Shown: one piece after another, positions 9,860 to 19,993 of the stretch | How positions within the stretch are numbered: position 1 is the stretch's first letter | How the letters are laid out: every line of letters starts with the position of its first letter | Origin: Eremothecium cymbalariae DBVPG#7215 | Lineage: Eukaryota; Ascomycota; Saccharomycetes; Saccharomycetales; Saccharomycetaceae | Assembly: GCF_000235365.1 (NCBI RefSeq) | Contig: NC_016449.1 | Location: forward strand, 310,001-374,000 | DNA length: 64,000 nt | Reading direction: 5' to 3' | Notes under the pieces: generated by a model | Databases searched by the model: none | Told to the model about the DNA's origin: nothing | The model's input: only the letters and a program-made list of their open reading frames with translations | Position numbers and translations under genes: made by a program

Positions 9860-9886
9860 GGCCGGGCCACTACCGCCGTCCCGGCC
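9860..9886. repeat. Inverted repeat, 7-base arms
   Basis: GGCCGGG at 9860-9866 and its complement CCCGGCC at 9880-9886, separated by 13 bases, inside the GC-rich island. Confidence 0.75.
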
Positions 9887-9907
9887 CCCACCCACGGCTT
9901 GTGATTA

Positions 9908-9942
9908 GCTGGCAGGCGGAGCCCTCTGCGCTGCCTGCCAGC
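9908..9942. repeat. Inverted repeat, 10-base arms
   Basis: GCTGGCAGGC at 9908-9917 and GCCTGCCAGC at 9933-9942 are perfect complements with a 15-base spacer. The pair could be a dyad protein site or a stable hairpin. The next base pair outward (A against C) does not match. Confidence 0.8.
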
Positions 9943-10249
9943 CCTCCATCGGGCTTCCTTTCAGCACCGTGCTTTGCCAGCCCGCGCCCGCGCCCGGCCC
10001 CTCCATCCTGCCTGCCTAGACCAGCCCATCTGCGACGTTTGGACTGGGCTGGCGGCGGACGAGTCCCCACCGTCACTGTGTTTCTGGCGTGAAAGTTTGG
10101 TACGCCATAGTGTTCGCCCCAGCCACGGGTTTCTCAACATCTGTGGAAAATTTGTAGATATCACTACAGTTAACATTAAACTATTATACAAGGAAGAGGC
10201 CTTTGTTGCAGCATCGAAACCAAGTTATACAACTTCCTGATCATACACA

Positions 10250-11017
10250 ATGGCTGTTGGTAAGAATAAGAGATTGTCTAAGGGTAAGAAGGGTTTGAAG
10301 AAGAAGGTCGTTGACCCATTCACCAGAAAGGAATGGTATGACATTAAGGCTCCATCCACTTTCGAAAACAGAAACGTAGGTAAGACCTTGGTTAACAAGT
10401 CTACCGGTTTGAAGAATGCTGCAGACTTTTTGAAGGGTCGTGTTGTCGAAGTTTGCTTGGCTGACTTGCAAGGATCTGAAGATCACTCTTTCAGAAAGGT
10501 TAAGTTGAGAGTTGATGAAGTTCAAGGTAAGAACTTGTTGACTAACTTTCACGGTCTAAGCTTCACCACTGACAAGTTGAGATCCATGGTTAGAAAGTGG
10601 CAAACTTTGATTGAAGCCAACGTTACTGTTAAGACTGCAGACGACTACGTTTTGAGAGTATTTGCTATTGCTTTCACTAGAAGACAATCAAACCAAATCA
10701 AGAAGACTTCTTATGCTCAATCTTCGCACATTAGAGCTATCAGAAAGGTCATCTCTGAAATCTTGACCAGAGAAGTCCAAAACGCCACCTTGGCTCAGTT
10801 GACCTCCAAGTTGATCCCAGAAGTTATCAACAAGGAAATTGAAAACGCTACCAAGGACATTTTCCCATTACAGAACGTCCACATCAGAAAGGTCAAGTTG
10901 TTGAAACAACCAAAGTTCGACTTGGGTGCTTTGATGACTTTGCACGGTGAAGCTTCTGGTGAAGAAAAGGGCAAGAAGGTCGGTGGTTTCAAGGACGAAA
11001 TCTTGGAAACTGTGTAA
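10250..11017 (+). CDS. RPS1: 40S ribosomal protein eS1
   Basis: A 255-residue protein, the same length as S. cerevisiae Rps1A/B, beginning [20 protein letters not shown]. It is a structural component of the small-subunit platform near the mRNA exit. Codon use is strongly restricted to the favoured yeast set (AGA for Arg, TTG for Leu, GGT for Gly, AAG for Lys), as expected for very high expression and unlike its neighbours. One gene here stands for the S. cerevisiae pair RPS1A (YLR441C, beside SEC39) and RPS1B (YML063W, beside MFT1 and TEM1). Both sets of neighbours are present in this window. Tandem Rap1 sites lie upstream. I see no 5' UTR intron signals (no TACTAAC between the sites and the ATG). 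Confidence 0.98.
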   Translation: MAVGKNKRLSKGKKGLKKKVVDPFTRKEWYDIKAPSTFENRNVGKTLVNKSTGLKNAADFLKGRVVEVCLADLQGSEDHSFRKVKLRVDEVQGKNLLTNFHGLSFTTDKLRSMVRKWQTLIEANVTVKTADDYVLRVFAIAFTRRQSNQIKKTSYAQSSHIRAIRKVISEILTREVQNATLAQLTSKLIPEVINKEIENATKDIFPLQNVHIRKVKLLKQPKFDLGALMTLHGEASGEEKGKKVGGFKDEILETV

Positions 11018-11287
11018 ATTTAACCAATAAGGCTGCAATCACGCTATTTTCTCAAAAATCATCTTCATACAAAACTTAGTGTTTTTATTTTTCGTATACA
11101 AGATTACCTCTTATATAATTTAAATAAGTGTTCATCTAAGGTTAGGCCTAGATTTCCATGTTTTAGGACGGCACTAAGATAAAATGCTAGTATTCAATTG
11201 ATGCTGCCTTGTTCTTTAGTAATAGCTACGAAGCTCGTACAGCGTGCACGAAAGGTAGTTCGCAATGGTTATATAGATAGTTTATTA

Positions 11288-12460
11288 TTATGTATCCGGC
11301 ACCTCAGTGCTGTTGCTACGTGAGTCTTCCTTGTCAATTTCGTCATGCTGTTCAGTGATTTCTGAGACGGAGTTGGAATACTTCATCTCGATATCTGGGT
11401 TCTCAGCTTGTGCAGCATTGGGCCCAGGACTTTTAGCATTTTGAACATTTGCAGCAGCCGCCTTAATAAGATCAGTGTCTACTTCTGAAAGTTGGGCATC
11501 ATCTACAGAAACTGCATCTTCATCTGGCTTTTTGCCTTCTGGTTCAGAATCAGTACATGTGCCATTGCCTTCGTGATTACCTTCCTCAGTACCCTCACCA
11601 CAGTCCAATGGACCAAAGCCATCGTTGTCAGGTTCATTGTCCATTTCCTCATCGCTTGTAGCAGTGCCTTCGCGCTGCCTTGTGAACCTGTCGTCATCCT
11701 CCTCTTCATCATCCATGTATGTGTCATCATTTAAGGCCCTTCCTCCATCGTTACGCTCTGCAATTTCACGTTCTAATACCGACCCAATGCGTTCCATTAC
11801 TGCTGCATTCCTCAGCCATTTTTTCTTATAGTGTTCTAAATCATTTGACAGTCTTTCAATGTCTGCCTTCATTACCAAATTAATGCGCTTTAGCTCATCT
11901 TCAGCTTCAAACAAACGTTCTCTGACCATGTAAATTCCATTGCGGTCCTGGTTAAAAATCCCTGACGATAATAATCTATTAAATGAATCTTCCCCCAACA
12001 AATCAACCCAGGATTCCTTGTTGAGCTTCAACGTTGTAACCGAACTTGCCATCTGATGGTTCTCGTAGTTAAAATCTTCAATATCCCTTGCCATTAGCTC
12101 TAATCTTTCGTTTCGCGACTCAATTTCATGTCTCAAATCTCGTACCATCGGTATCTTTTCTTGCAGCTCTGCTTTTACTTGGTCTATAACAGCCTCAGTA
12201 CTGGTGTCTAGGACATCAACTTTCATTTTGTCACACTCAATCATAATCTTATTTTCAACATATTTAGTACCAATATCATCTCTCAGCTTTTTTAAACTAG
12301 CTTTCGAAAAGTTCGGTTCTTCTGTTAGTTGACCCATTAATATTGAATGGCAAATATCATGCACATGGCTGACAGTGGAGATATAAGAAGAGAAGTAGCC
12401 ACCCTGTTGATAAACAGCTAATCTCTTTTGAACCTGTTGAACCTGTTCAGGAGTAATCAT
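11288..12460 (-). CDS. MFT1: Mft1, THO complex subunit
   Basis: A 390-residue protein (S. cerevisiae Mft1 has 392). The first ~260 residues are helical and coiled-coil-forming, starting MITPEQVQQVQKRLAVYQQG. The C-terminal ~130 residues are strongly acidic and disordered (runs of D/E such as DDEEEDDD). Mft1 is a yeast-specific subunit of the nuclear THO complex (Hpr1, Tho2, Thp2, Mft1, Tex1). THO couples transcription elongation to mRNP packaging and export, and limits R-loops. It is followed upstream by the divergent SEC39, with a shared 184-base promoter. Position beside RPS1 matches YML062C. Confidence 0.93.
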   Translation of the reverse strand: MITPEQVQQVQKRLAVYQQGGYFSSYISTVSHVHDICHSILMGQLTEEPNFSKASLKKLRDDIGTKYVENKIMIECDKMKVDVLDTSTEAVIDQVKAELQEKIPMVRDLRHEIESRNERLELMARDIEDFNYENHQMASSVTTLKLNKESWVDLLGEDSFNRLLSSGIFNQDRNGIYMVRERLFEAEDELKRINLVMKADIERLSNDLEHYKKKWLRNAAVMERIGSVLEREIAERNDGGRALNDDTYMDDEEEDDDRFTRQREGTATSDEEMDNEPDNDGFGPLDCGEGTEEGNHEGNGTCTDSEPEGKKPDEDAVSVDDAQLSEVDTDLIKAAAANVQNAKSPGPNAAQAENPDIEMKYSNSVSEITEQHDEIDKEDSRSNSTEVPDT

Positions 12461-12644
12461 AGTAATCCTGGAGAAACCGTCCTGAATTCTTTGATGTGTT
12501 CTTCTTAGAAGTCTTGTTTGTTAACTTTGCTGTTCTCATCTCTAGTGCAGGAAAATATAAATTGAAGTTTTCAGAAATCGACATTTCGATGGAGAGGAAT
12601 AAACAAAGCACAACTTCAACAAGAAACAAGGTTCATAGTCCTCA

Positions 12645-14717
12645 ATGCTTAAAGAACAATTATACCTCTTGCTGAGCATATTTGCTTCGCGTGCCGATAA
12701 ATCCAAGATTTTGAAGTATTTTGAAGAGGGCACGCAACTATCTATTAAAGAAATATTAGAGGTTATATGTGTATTCTGGCCAGAATTGGATGATCCACTA
12801 AATTTGGAATTCATATTTGATCATATCGGTGTAGAAAGAACAAAGAACAATGATCTAATTTTCGAACTACTTAATGGTGACGAATCATTAATAGCCTTGG
12901 TTGAGATTAATCCTGAATTGACTGTTCAGAGGTATCGATGGATTAAAGAATACGTCTCTAGTAGACTGGGTAAGTGGCAACTTTCCATAGATGAAGTTGA
13001 TTACAAATTTTTATTTTTAAGGTCTAGAAGTATTATTTGCAATGAAGTAGTTTCCGATGTGATGTTTTACAAACCTCTGTTTCGCAAATTGAAATATTTA
13101 TCGTCTTCAGGGGGTGCCACTGCTTTTTATGAGTGGGTTAACGGGATCCTGAAGCCTCTGGCGCATGTTAACCGTCGAATTGAATTGAACATATCTATTT
13201 ATGAGTTTGAACAGAAAAATTGTGAAGATGTCATGCAGTTATTCGGTGAAATCTACACTGATGTGCTATCTGCATATAAATCTGTCATGTACTTTGAAGT
13301 GTCTCCATACATGACATATTCTGGCTGTTACGATGTATTCCTGAAGAATTGCTTATCGCTGGATAAATTTCCTCTGGATACCTACAATAACTTTCAGAGT
13401 TTTAGATACGTTGCTTCAGAGATGAATCCTATATTTGCGAAGGATCCTAGCTTGAACAACTTATTTCAACACCAGCTCTTGAAAATATTATACGAAAATG
13501 GCCAGAACTTAATTAAGATTCCGTTGCCAAATTTACCAGATGAATTAAGGAATGTTTTAGAGGGCATAGATAGCTCAGTGACGATTGACGATGGTATCAC
13601 ATCAACTGAGTTGTTAGATTATTCAAAATATATGGATGCATTAGGCATTCATAGCCTGAAGGAGATACATACTTTAAAAAACTCTAACGAGCCAAACCAG
13701 CTATCCTCATTTATGTCCATGAGTAAATATCTGCTATCATCTTCTCCGTCTATTGAAACCCTGCAATATTTAATTTCTTCTGACAAATTGTACCCAAGCT
13801 TATCAAAGGATAAGCAGATGTCCGCGATAATAGAATCTCTCCTATCACTCGGCGAATTCTCTATTCTACACGAATTCATATCTAAAGCAGGCTTTCAGAT
13901 AGATGATTCTGTTTTATTGAAATATTTTTGGCGTTTCTTTAATGGTGCTACAAATGGATCGCGGAATAGACCAGAAATGATTAAGGCAAAGAATACACTT
14001 TCCTTATTACCTGCAGGTAAATATATGCACTTGGAAGTTTTAATGGACGTTGCAGATAAATTATCTGAATATTCTTTAAATTATTCACGCAATGTACCAT
14101 TCACACCATCTCATCTATTGGAATTTAAGCAGGACCCTCTTCGAATTATAAGCAAGCTCTTAGAATTGAACCCGAGTCTATATTTGAATTTCGATCTAAC
14201 GTCGACGATAATGAGAAAGTTGTACGTGGGATTAGAAATTCCATGTGAAGATCCTAACTACGAAAAGGAATTGACGCGATTGACTGTTCAGCATATTGAC
14301 TGTGCCCTAGTAAACATGGATTTACAATATGCTTATGAAAAAACGATGGAGTTGTTTGATAAACATGGTGATATATCGAAATATTGGTTGACGATCTTTC
14401 AAGTCGGTAAGTTTATGGATCCAACCTGGCCAGATAACGAAATCCCTACAGAGATTATCTATCTACAACTAGAAATTCTCAGTAAACTGTTGCATATATG
14501 TCCGTTCGAAGAGGTTGAAGCTGTAGTATCATTATGGAGTGGGTTGGAATTAGAATTGTCAACCAGATCACATGTAGATGATCCTTATTCTTTATCTAAT
14601 AATAAGGCAAATAAGAAACTTCAGAAAGAGATCGTCAGGCAAGTTTCATCTAGCGTTTCCAACTTTTTATCAGGGGGTATCAAATGGGCAATAGGGGATG
14701 ATATGAATAGCGGTTAA
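12645..14717 (+). CDS. SEC39: Sec39/Dsl3, Dsl1 tethering complex subunit
   Basis: A 690-residue, all-helical protein (S. cerevisiae 709) with no membrane segment. The start MLKEQLYLLLSIFASRADKS matches the Sec39 N-terminus, as does the VFWPELDDP block soon after. The C-terminal region with VGKFMDPTWPDNEIPTEII is also typical. Sec39 (YLR440C) forms the ER-bound Dsl1 tether with Dsl1 and Tip20. It binds the SNARE Use1 and captures COPI vesicles returning from the Golgi. It shares a promoter with the divergent MFT1. In S. cerevisiae SEC39 sits beside RPS1A and MRPL4, so its position here between MFT1 and PIF1 shows the merged ancestral order. Confidence 0.96.
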   Translation: MLKEQLYLLLSIFASRADKSKILKYFEEGTQLSIKEILEVICVFWPELDDPLNLEFIFDHIGVERTKNNDLIFELLNGDESLIALVEINPELTVQRYRWIKEYVSSRLGKWQLSIDEVDYKFLFLRSRSIICNEVVSDVMFYKPLFRKLKYLSSSGGATAFYEWVNGILKPLAHVNRRIELNISIYEFEQKNCEDVMQLFGEIYTDVLSAYKSVMYFEVSPYMTYSGCYDVFLKNCLSLDKFPLDTYNNFQSFRYVASEMNPIFAKDPSLNNLFQHQLLKILYENGQNLIKIPLPNLPDELRNVLEGIDSSVTIDDGITSTELLDYSKYMDALGIHSLKEIHTLKNSNEPNQLSSFMSMSKYLLSSSPSIETLQYLISSDKLYPSLSKDKQMSAIIESLLSLGEFSILHEFISKAGFQIDDSVLLKYFWRFFNGATNGSRNRPEMIKAKNTLSLLPAGKYMHLEVLMDVADKLSEYSLNYSRNVPFTPSHLLEFKQDPLRIISKLLELNPSLYLNFDLTSTIMRKLYVGLEIPCEDPNYEKELTRLTVQHIDCALVNMDLQYAYEKTMELFDKHGDISKYWLTIFQVGKFMDPTWPDNEIPTEIIYLQLEILSKLLHICPFEEVEAVVSLWSGLELELSTRSHVDDPYSLSNNKANKKLQKEIVRQVSSSVSNFLSGGIKWAIGDDMNSG

Positions 14718-14759
14718 ATAGAGTTTTATGTGTTTACTAAATACTAAGGGGGCTATTCT

Positions 14760-17414
14760 TTATGCAATATTACCATCTCTCTGATTTTGACAAGAATTGG
14801 GCAGGGAATCTATATCTGGCGTAATTGATCTAGATGCAGAATCCTTCGTGAACCTTCCTAAGAGACTTGTTATAGAACCATCTTTATGTTCCGTATGTTT
14901 AGGTGTTGAGACTTTACTTTTTTTATTAGCAATCGGGAAATCTATCTTTATCTGTTGTGGTTTATGCAGCTTCATAGCATCATCCGCTGTCATTAATCCA
15001 CTGTAAAACCCAACTACTCTTTCATGTGCCTGAATTTTTCCACTATCAAAGTTCAATACTTGCAAACCGCATCTTGATACAGCCCTGGATAGTGCCACAT
15101 ATGCTTGTCCCTTTTCAAAGACTCTCCTTAAGTCCACTTTTACCTTACTCAAAGTTTGACCTTGCGATTTATGGATTGATAATGCCCAAGCTAATATTAG
15201 TGGTAGTTGAACTCTGGTTACAAGCGGCTTTTCGTTTTCATCTTCTACAGCCCATGCTTCCTCACGAACAAGAACTGTCCTGGTTGAATTATCAGGTTGA
15301 AAGAATTGCACCAAAGGTAGTTTTTTCCCCTTGGAACTTAAATGAACTTCTTGTAATAGTTTTTTCTTTCTTTCTAGGTTAGCCTTCACGTTTGGATCTG
15401 AAACATCGCAGTTAACTTTTAAAAAGTCGAATATCGAATCTCCAAGTACGTGTACGGTTTCTTTCTCGTCAGCTTTCCTGAATTTTTCCCTTAAAGCCTT
15501 TTTTACAACACTTGTTCTTGTCTCTTTCTTTAATTCCTCATCATCTTCATCTTTTGGAACTTTGAAATCATTTTTAATTAGATAATCTTTATATTCTTCC
15601 CACTCTTCAATGTCCATATCATCATTGTTTACACTTTGGTAAAACATATATGTTCCTTCGTCTATGAAATCGATAACCTTCCCCAAAGATCCGTTAACTA
15701 GAGTTTCATCAAAATTCTTAATATTCATAACTTGAGCCCCAATTTTGAGATCTAATTTTTTTGGAGCAAGAAAGTTTGCCAACAACGTCTCTTTTAATTC
15801 TTCATTGGGCAAATCACCTCCATCAATTGCATTGTATGTTCTGCAATCGCCTTCCAGTTTAACTAGCTGACTATTATTTGCCCTGTCGACCTCAGCTCTG
15901 GTGCTGTATAGCTGAGCTGGAATAATATCATTTTGTTCAAGAGGTCTTGAAAGCTTCCTGAATTCCAGTTCTGTTTCTGGAGATATTTTACCAAGTCGCA
16001 TATCATTTAACATCTCAATAAACTTAGTATCGCCTTGTTGCCTGAAAACTTTAGTCAATATGATAGTAGCATCTATAGCTTGTTTCCAAGATTCAGAATC
16101 AAATGCAAAGACGGGTTCCTGATTATCCCTAGTCACAGGAGGTAACTGAAAAAAGTCACCACAGAAAATGAGTTGGATACCGCCGAATGCTTTGTTACTT
16201 TTCCGAATCTTCCTTGCAATAAAATCTAACTTATCAAGAAGCAGCCCATCAATCATAGATATTTCATCTATTACTAGACATTTAGAATTAAACCATCTTT
16301 GTACATGCTTCCTAGACCTTTTAACTTTCTTTAGTAAATTTTCCTTAGTACCCTTTCCCAATCCAATACCAGCAAAAGAATGTACAGTAATACCTCCAAT
16401 ATTACATGCAGCAAGACCCGTGGAGGCAGTTATAGCAACTGAGCCTGGGCGGTCATATTTATCTTTCAATTTTTTAATCATCTCTCTCAATAAAATAGAT
16501 TTACCTGTACCTGCACTCCCAGTGTAGAATATATTTAATCCGGCATCAGCCAACTTCAGAACCTTTTGTTGCTCTTCACTGAGAACTACACATTGTGATT
16601 TCTTATTTTTAGAGTAATCCAAAACAGATAATGTATTTTTCGTTTCTTTAACCATAGCTGCATAATGTTCGGGTGATGATATAACCTCTTGTGAACTGGG
16701 TTTCTGAGTATGGTACGCCAACTCCTGATTGACCTGAGGTAATAAAGCACTCTCCTCAATATCAGAACCAAGCGTTTTAGTAAACGGTGAAGAATGAATA
16801 CAGCCAATAAGATCCTTCGATTGCTCCTTTTTCAATTCATCATTAAAGGGCTCGTGTTCTAAAGGAACATTCTCCGAAAAATGCAAATTAGTGTTAAAAA
16901 TACCTCCAGAATGAGAAGCATCCTCTCCCTTTGGTAAAAAATAATTAGAACTGACGATATTAAGTCGATCGGAATCTACCTTGCACTGTTGTAGGTTACC
17001 AGGAATATTTACGACGGGCATGTCGTTCTGGGGATTACGAGGAGAAGAATTTATAACAATCACTTCAGGTTCTGGGCTTCTCTTATGCTTCTTATTTGAA
17101 GTGGTCTCATATCCTCGTTCAATACAATTTTCTTTAGCTTCCACGAATTGTAAAATTTCATCATCACCGCTGGTATCCCACATGTCGTGCATCGGATCTG
17201 AATATCTATTGAAATCTTCATCACCTCTTAAATCACGCCGCTCACCTTCTACCGATAATCCATGTTTAAACCGTTTAGGTTCAGATCTGCTGCACAATGA
17301 TCTATCCAAGTTTTGCGCCATTGGAATGCCACAACCGTATTGTCTCAGATAATAAACTTTAGAAATCTGAGACGACCTTAAAGTATTAAAGCAACGGTTA
17401 CAATACCCTAACAT
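14760..17414 (-). CDS. PIF1: Pif1, 5'-3' DNA helicase
   Basis: An 884-residue SF1B helicase (S. cerevisiae 859). Residues 1-30 are basic and hydroxylated, with no acidic residue (MLGYCNRCFNTLRSSQIS), fitting a mitochondrial presequence. An in-frame ATG at codon 32 (17321) could start a nuclear form, as in S. cerevisiae, where two starts give the two isoforms. A disordered Ser/Pro-rich region runs to about 280. The helicase core follows: Walker A GSAGTGKS (about 295-302), Walker B VIDEISMIDG (about 375), GGIQLIFCGDFFQLPPV, and ALSIHKSQGQTLSKV with YVALSRAVS near the C-terminus. Pif1 unwinds G-quadruplexes, removes telomerase from ends and maintains mtDNA. It is convergent with SEC39, with only 42 bases between the stops. 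Confidence 0.96.
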   Translation of the reverse strand: MLGYCNRCFNTLRSSQISKVYYLRQYGCGIPMAQNLDRSLCSRSEPKRFKHGLSVEGERRDLRGDEDFNRYSDPMHDMWDTSGDDEILQFVEAKENCIERGYETTSNKKHKRSPEPEVIVINSSPRNPQNDMPVVNIPGNLQQCKVDSDRLNIVSSNYFLPKGEDASHSGGIFNTNLHFSENVPLEHEPFNDELKKEQSKDLIGCIHSSPFTKTLGSDIEESALLPQVNQELAYHTQKPSSQEVISSPEHYAAMVKETKNTLSVLDYSKNKKSQCVVLSEEQQKVLKLADAGLNIFYTGSAGTGKSILLREMIKKLKDKYDRPGSVAITASTGLAACNIGGITVHSFAGIGLGKGTKENLLKKVKRSRKHVQRWFNSKCLVIDEISMIDGLLLDKLDFIARKIRKSNKAFGGIQLIFCGDFFQLPPVTRDNQEPVFAFDSESWKQAIDATIILTKVFRQQGDTKFIEMLNDMRLGKISPETELEFRKLSRPLEQNDIIPAQLYSTRAEVDRANNSQLVKLEGDCRTYNAIDGGDLPNEELKETLLANFLAPKKLDLKIGAQVMNIKNFDETLVNGSLGKVIDFIDEGTYMFYQSVNNDDMDIEEWEEYKDYLIKNDFKVPKDEDDEELKKETRTSVVKKALREKFRKADEKETVHVLGDSIFDFLKVNCDVSDPNVKANLERKKKLLQEVHLSSKGKKLPLVQFFQPDNSTRTVLVREEAWAVEDENEKPLVTRVQLPLILAWALSIHKSQGQTLSKVKVDLRRVFEKGQAYVALSRAVSRCGLQVLNFDSGKIQAHERVVGFYSGLMTADDAMKLHKPQQIKIDFPIANKKSKVSTPKHTEHKDGSITSLLGRFTKDSASRSITPDIDSLPNSCQNQRDGNIA

Positions 17415-17733
17415 ACACGGAGTACATATACAGTGAAAATGGCAAACAAAAATATTCTTTTTCTTGCAGAATGAACAAAATGTTCAAAATCTCACTCCCA
17501 ATACCCTAATATCACTATTGCAGTGCTCAATGTCGTTGTTTTGAGTTGTTTGTATGGCTGTTTATGGTTGAATCTGGAAGTACCATTTTGAAAATCTTTT
17601 TAAAATTGGAGATTATATGAAAATATACACGAAAAGCATATTTCACGCGGTTCTTTCTCTGGTTAACAGATGAAAAGTGGACCTACCAATATATTGAACA
17701 AGAGCTAACCTGTTGAATTGCTCCAAATTGAAG

Positions 17734-18902
17734 ATGAGAACGGAGCAGTTGGTATTTTCCAGAGGAGAAGTTGTTTTGAATAACGTTTTACAATGTGGAC
17801 AAGCGTTTCGATGGGTATGGAATACGGAAAAACAGTACTATGCGACAAGTTTGTTGTTGAACCAAGAAAAGGGCTACAAAGTGGTTATTTTAAGGCAGAA
17901 AGATCATTCCAGTGTAGAATATTCGATTTTGAACGATGAATCAGACGAGTCACTTCGACAATTGAGGTCCCGTCTCACAAGTTATTTGAGGTTAGATGTA
18001 TCCCTAGATAAATTTATGAGTGAATGGAGGAAAATGGATCCGCATTTTATTGGCAAATCACATGGGGGAGTGAGAGTGTTATATCAAGAGCCATGGGAAA
18101 CGCTGTGTTCTTTTATTTGCTCTAGTAATAACAACATTGGACGCATATCAAAAATGTGTCATTCGCTTTGCATGCATTATGGAACACATATTGGTAAACT
18201 CGATGGTGTGCCATACTATTCTTTCCCAAGTAGTGAGCAAATTGTTAGCCAAGCTACCGAAGAGCAATTAAGGACGCTAGGATTTGGTTATAGGGCAAAA
18301 TATATAATTGGAGCTGCTGAATTAATGGTTCAGACCAAGCCCAAGGGCATAAGCGACACAGCGTACATGAATTCTTGGGTTAAGGAATTTTCAGATAACG
18401 AAATAAGAGAAAAATTCATGCAATTTCCTGGAGTGGGCCCCAAAGTTGCGGATTGTGTATGCCTGATGGGTATGAAGATGGAAAACGTTGTCCCGATTGA
18501 TGTTCATATGAAAAGAATTGCCCAACGAGATTATCACTTCACAGCCAAGGAATGTAAACTGTCCGAATTACAAAACAAGTTGCAAATGCTGCCAATAACC
18601 AAAAAAAAGTAAACTTAGAGTTGGAACTAGCTCGCGAGCTACTGATGAGTAAATGGGGACCCTACGCAGGCTGGGCACAATGTGTATTATTTGCACAAGA
18701 AATTAATAGGACTACATTTGTCACCGTTAATGATAGTTTCTTGATAGAAAAGACCAAACTAGTTGATCCTAAAGACAAGTTATCGATTGTCGATGAGAAA
18801 CCGAGTAAAAGAAGTCTTGAAGTTTCTGTTAAAGCTATTGAGTATTCTCCCAACGGCCGACCTTTAAGAAGAGCGTCAAAGAAGGTTAAGTACTCCATAT
18901 GA
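17734..18902 (+). CDS. OGG1: Ogg1, 8-oxoguanine DNA glycosylase, with a frameshift at an A8 run
   Basis: The homologous sequence is split over two frames. The first runs from ATG 17734 to a stop at 18610-18612; the second is in frame with codons from 18609 to the stop at 18900-18902. The switch falls in eight As (18601-18608). One more A, or a -1 slip there, would join the parts into about 389 residues (S. cerevisiae 376). Part one has the HhH-GPD motif with catalytic Lys237 in GVGPKVADC and catalytic Asp256 in VPIDVH. Part two holds the last helix of the glycosylase fold (KWGPYAGWAQCVLFA), which is needed for a stable enzyme, plus a variable tail. Ogg1 excises 8-oxoG opposite C in nucleus and mitochondria. 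It could be an assembly or homopolymer error, slippage, or a real loss. Position beside PIF1 matches YML060W. Confidence 0.9.
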
Positions 18903-19030
18903 CGTTGCTATAGTGGCATACCTGATGCATATGCTCTAAATGAAATATTTAATCAATAGATTTTTATAAACTGTATATACAGGAATCAATATATGTACAT
19001 GCCTTGCGATTTCGTTTTTTCCCTCAGGGC

Positions 19031-19993
19031 TCATTTGGTTTCCTCTGATGTCTCTGTTTCCAACTGAGTCTGAGCTAGTTGTTTCACATACTCAGCAACA
19101 GTTTCCAATTCATCATACCTAGATACCGCGTTGCCCTGCTCTCTCAACTCCTTGACAGCATTGCATGCTTCTTCCACTGCAGATTCGCTGTTCTCTGAGG
19201 TGAAGATGATGAACGCTTCTCCAGCATCTGATATCTTGTTTTCCGACGTTGTTAACAGCTGCTGAATTGAGTCATTTCTTGAAGCAAACTTCTTCAATTT
19301 CAAAGTTGCCAAATACTTTAGCCCATCTACGAACTTCCTATCCACCGTATTTTCGTCAATATACTCGCTGATACCAAACACAGCAAGCTGGAAACGAGAA
19401 AGCATTTCAAAGGACTCAACATCCTGCGCCGCCTCAGCTTGCAAGAACAGCCCTTCAAAATCTTTTATGAACTCAGCTTGATGTTCTTGAAAGTCCTGCT
19501 GCGCCAACCTAAATGCCCAATCACGTTCACTCAAAACATGTCTTATTCTCCACATCGTTGTCCTAATTCTCTCATCGACATCCTTATATACTTCCCGTGA
19601 AGACTTCATAGAATGCAATAATAGATGGTTCTCACGGGCTAAAATGTTACGTTCCTTTAAACAGGTGTACCACAATGAGTGCAAATCCTCAAAAGACTTT
19701 CTTCTCAATTCAGGAATCGTCCAGGACCTCGATTTTTGATCTAACTCCTCCGGTTTTCGCATAAATTTCTGAGCACTAAAAAATTGCCACAGCGGGTGAT
19801 CCACTGGACACTCCAAATTTCCAGCGGCTGGTGGAATAGGAGCTGACACCTTCAAATCTCTGTCATGATGTGTTTCTTGTGTTGGACGCCTCACATTAGA
19901 TCGTGGTTCCGGCTTAGGTTTAGGTTTGGTATATCTTGTTCTGGCAAGAGCACTCACAGTACCATGGAACCCCCTCTTGGCAGTAAATAGCAT
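19031..19993 (-). CDS. MRPL4: Mitochondrial 54S ribosomal protein uL29m (MrpL4)
   Basis: A 320-residue protein from ATG 19993 (S. cerevisiae 319); the open frame extends eight codons further, but without an ATG. The N-terminus MLFTAKRGFHGTVSALARTR is a typical cleaved mitochondrial presequence. The MRP-L47/uL29 domain (about 75-165) has HPLWQFFSAQKFMRKPEE and SWTIPELRRKSFEDLHSLWY. The rest is helical. It is a structural protein of the mitochondrial large subunit near the exit tunnel. The gene is divergent from LSM3 and lies near SEC39 and CAR2, as YLR439W does in S. cerevisiae. Confidence 0.95.
   Translation of the reverse strand: MLFTAKRGFHGTVSALARTRYTKPKPKPEPRSNVRRPTQETHHDRDLKVSAPIPPAAGNLECPVDHPLWQFFSAQKFMRKPEELDQKSRSWTIPELRRKSFEDLHSLWYTCLKERNILARENHLLLHSMKSSREVYKDVDERIRTTMWRIRHVLSERDWAFRLAQQDFQEHQAEFIKDFEGLFLQAEAAQDVESFEMLSRFQLAVFGISEYIDENTVDRKFVDGLKYLATLKLKKFASRNDSIQQLLTTSENKISDAGEAFIIFTSENSESAVEEACNAVKELREQGNAVSRYDELETVAEYVKQLAQTQLETETSEETK

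Larger units (their letters stand above)
9840..10110. other. GC-rich island between Rap1 sites and RPS1
   Basis: Roughly 270 bases of strongly GC-rich, C/T-biased DNA in an AT-rich genome, lying between the Rap1 sites and the RPS1 start. It holds two perfect inverted repeats (annotated separately). Several short ORFs overlap it on both strands, but none looks like a protein; they are a by-product of the composition. It probably forms a promoter spacer or the nucleosome-free part of the RPS1 promoter. Confidence 0.7.

Noticed and set aside
9870..10240. Several overlapping ORFs of 63-88 codons upstream of RPS1
   Set aside because: Products are Pro/Arg/Ala low-complexity sequence from GC-rich DNA, on both strands, without homology.
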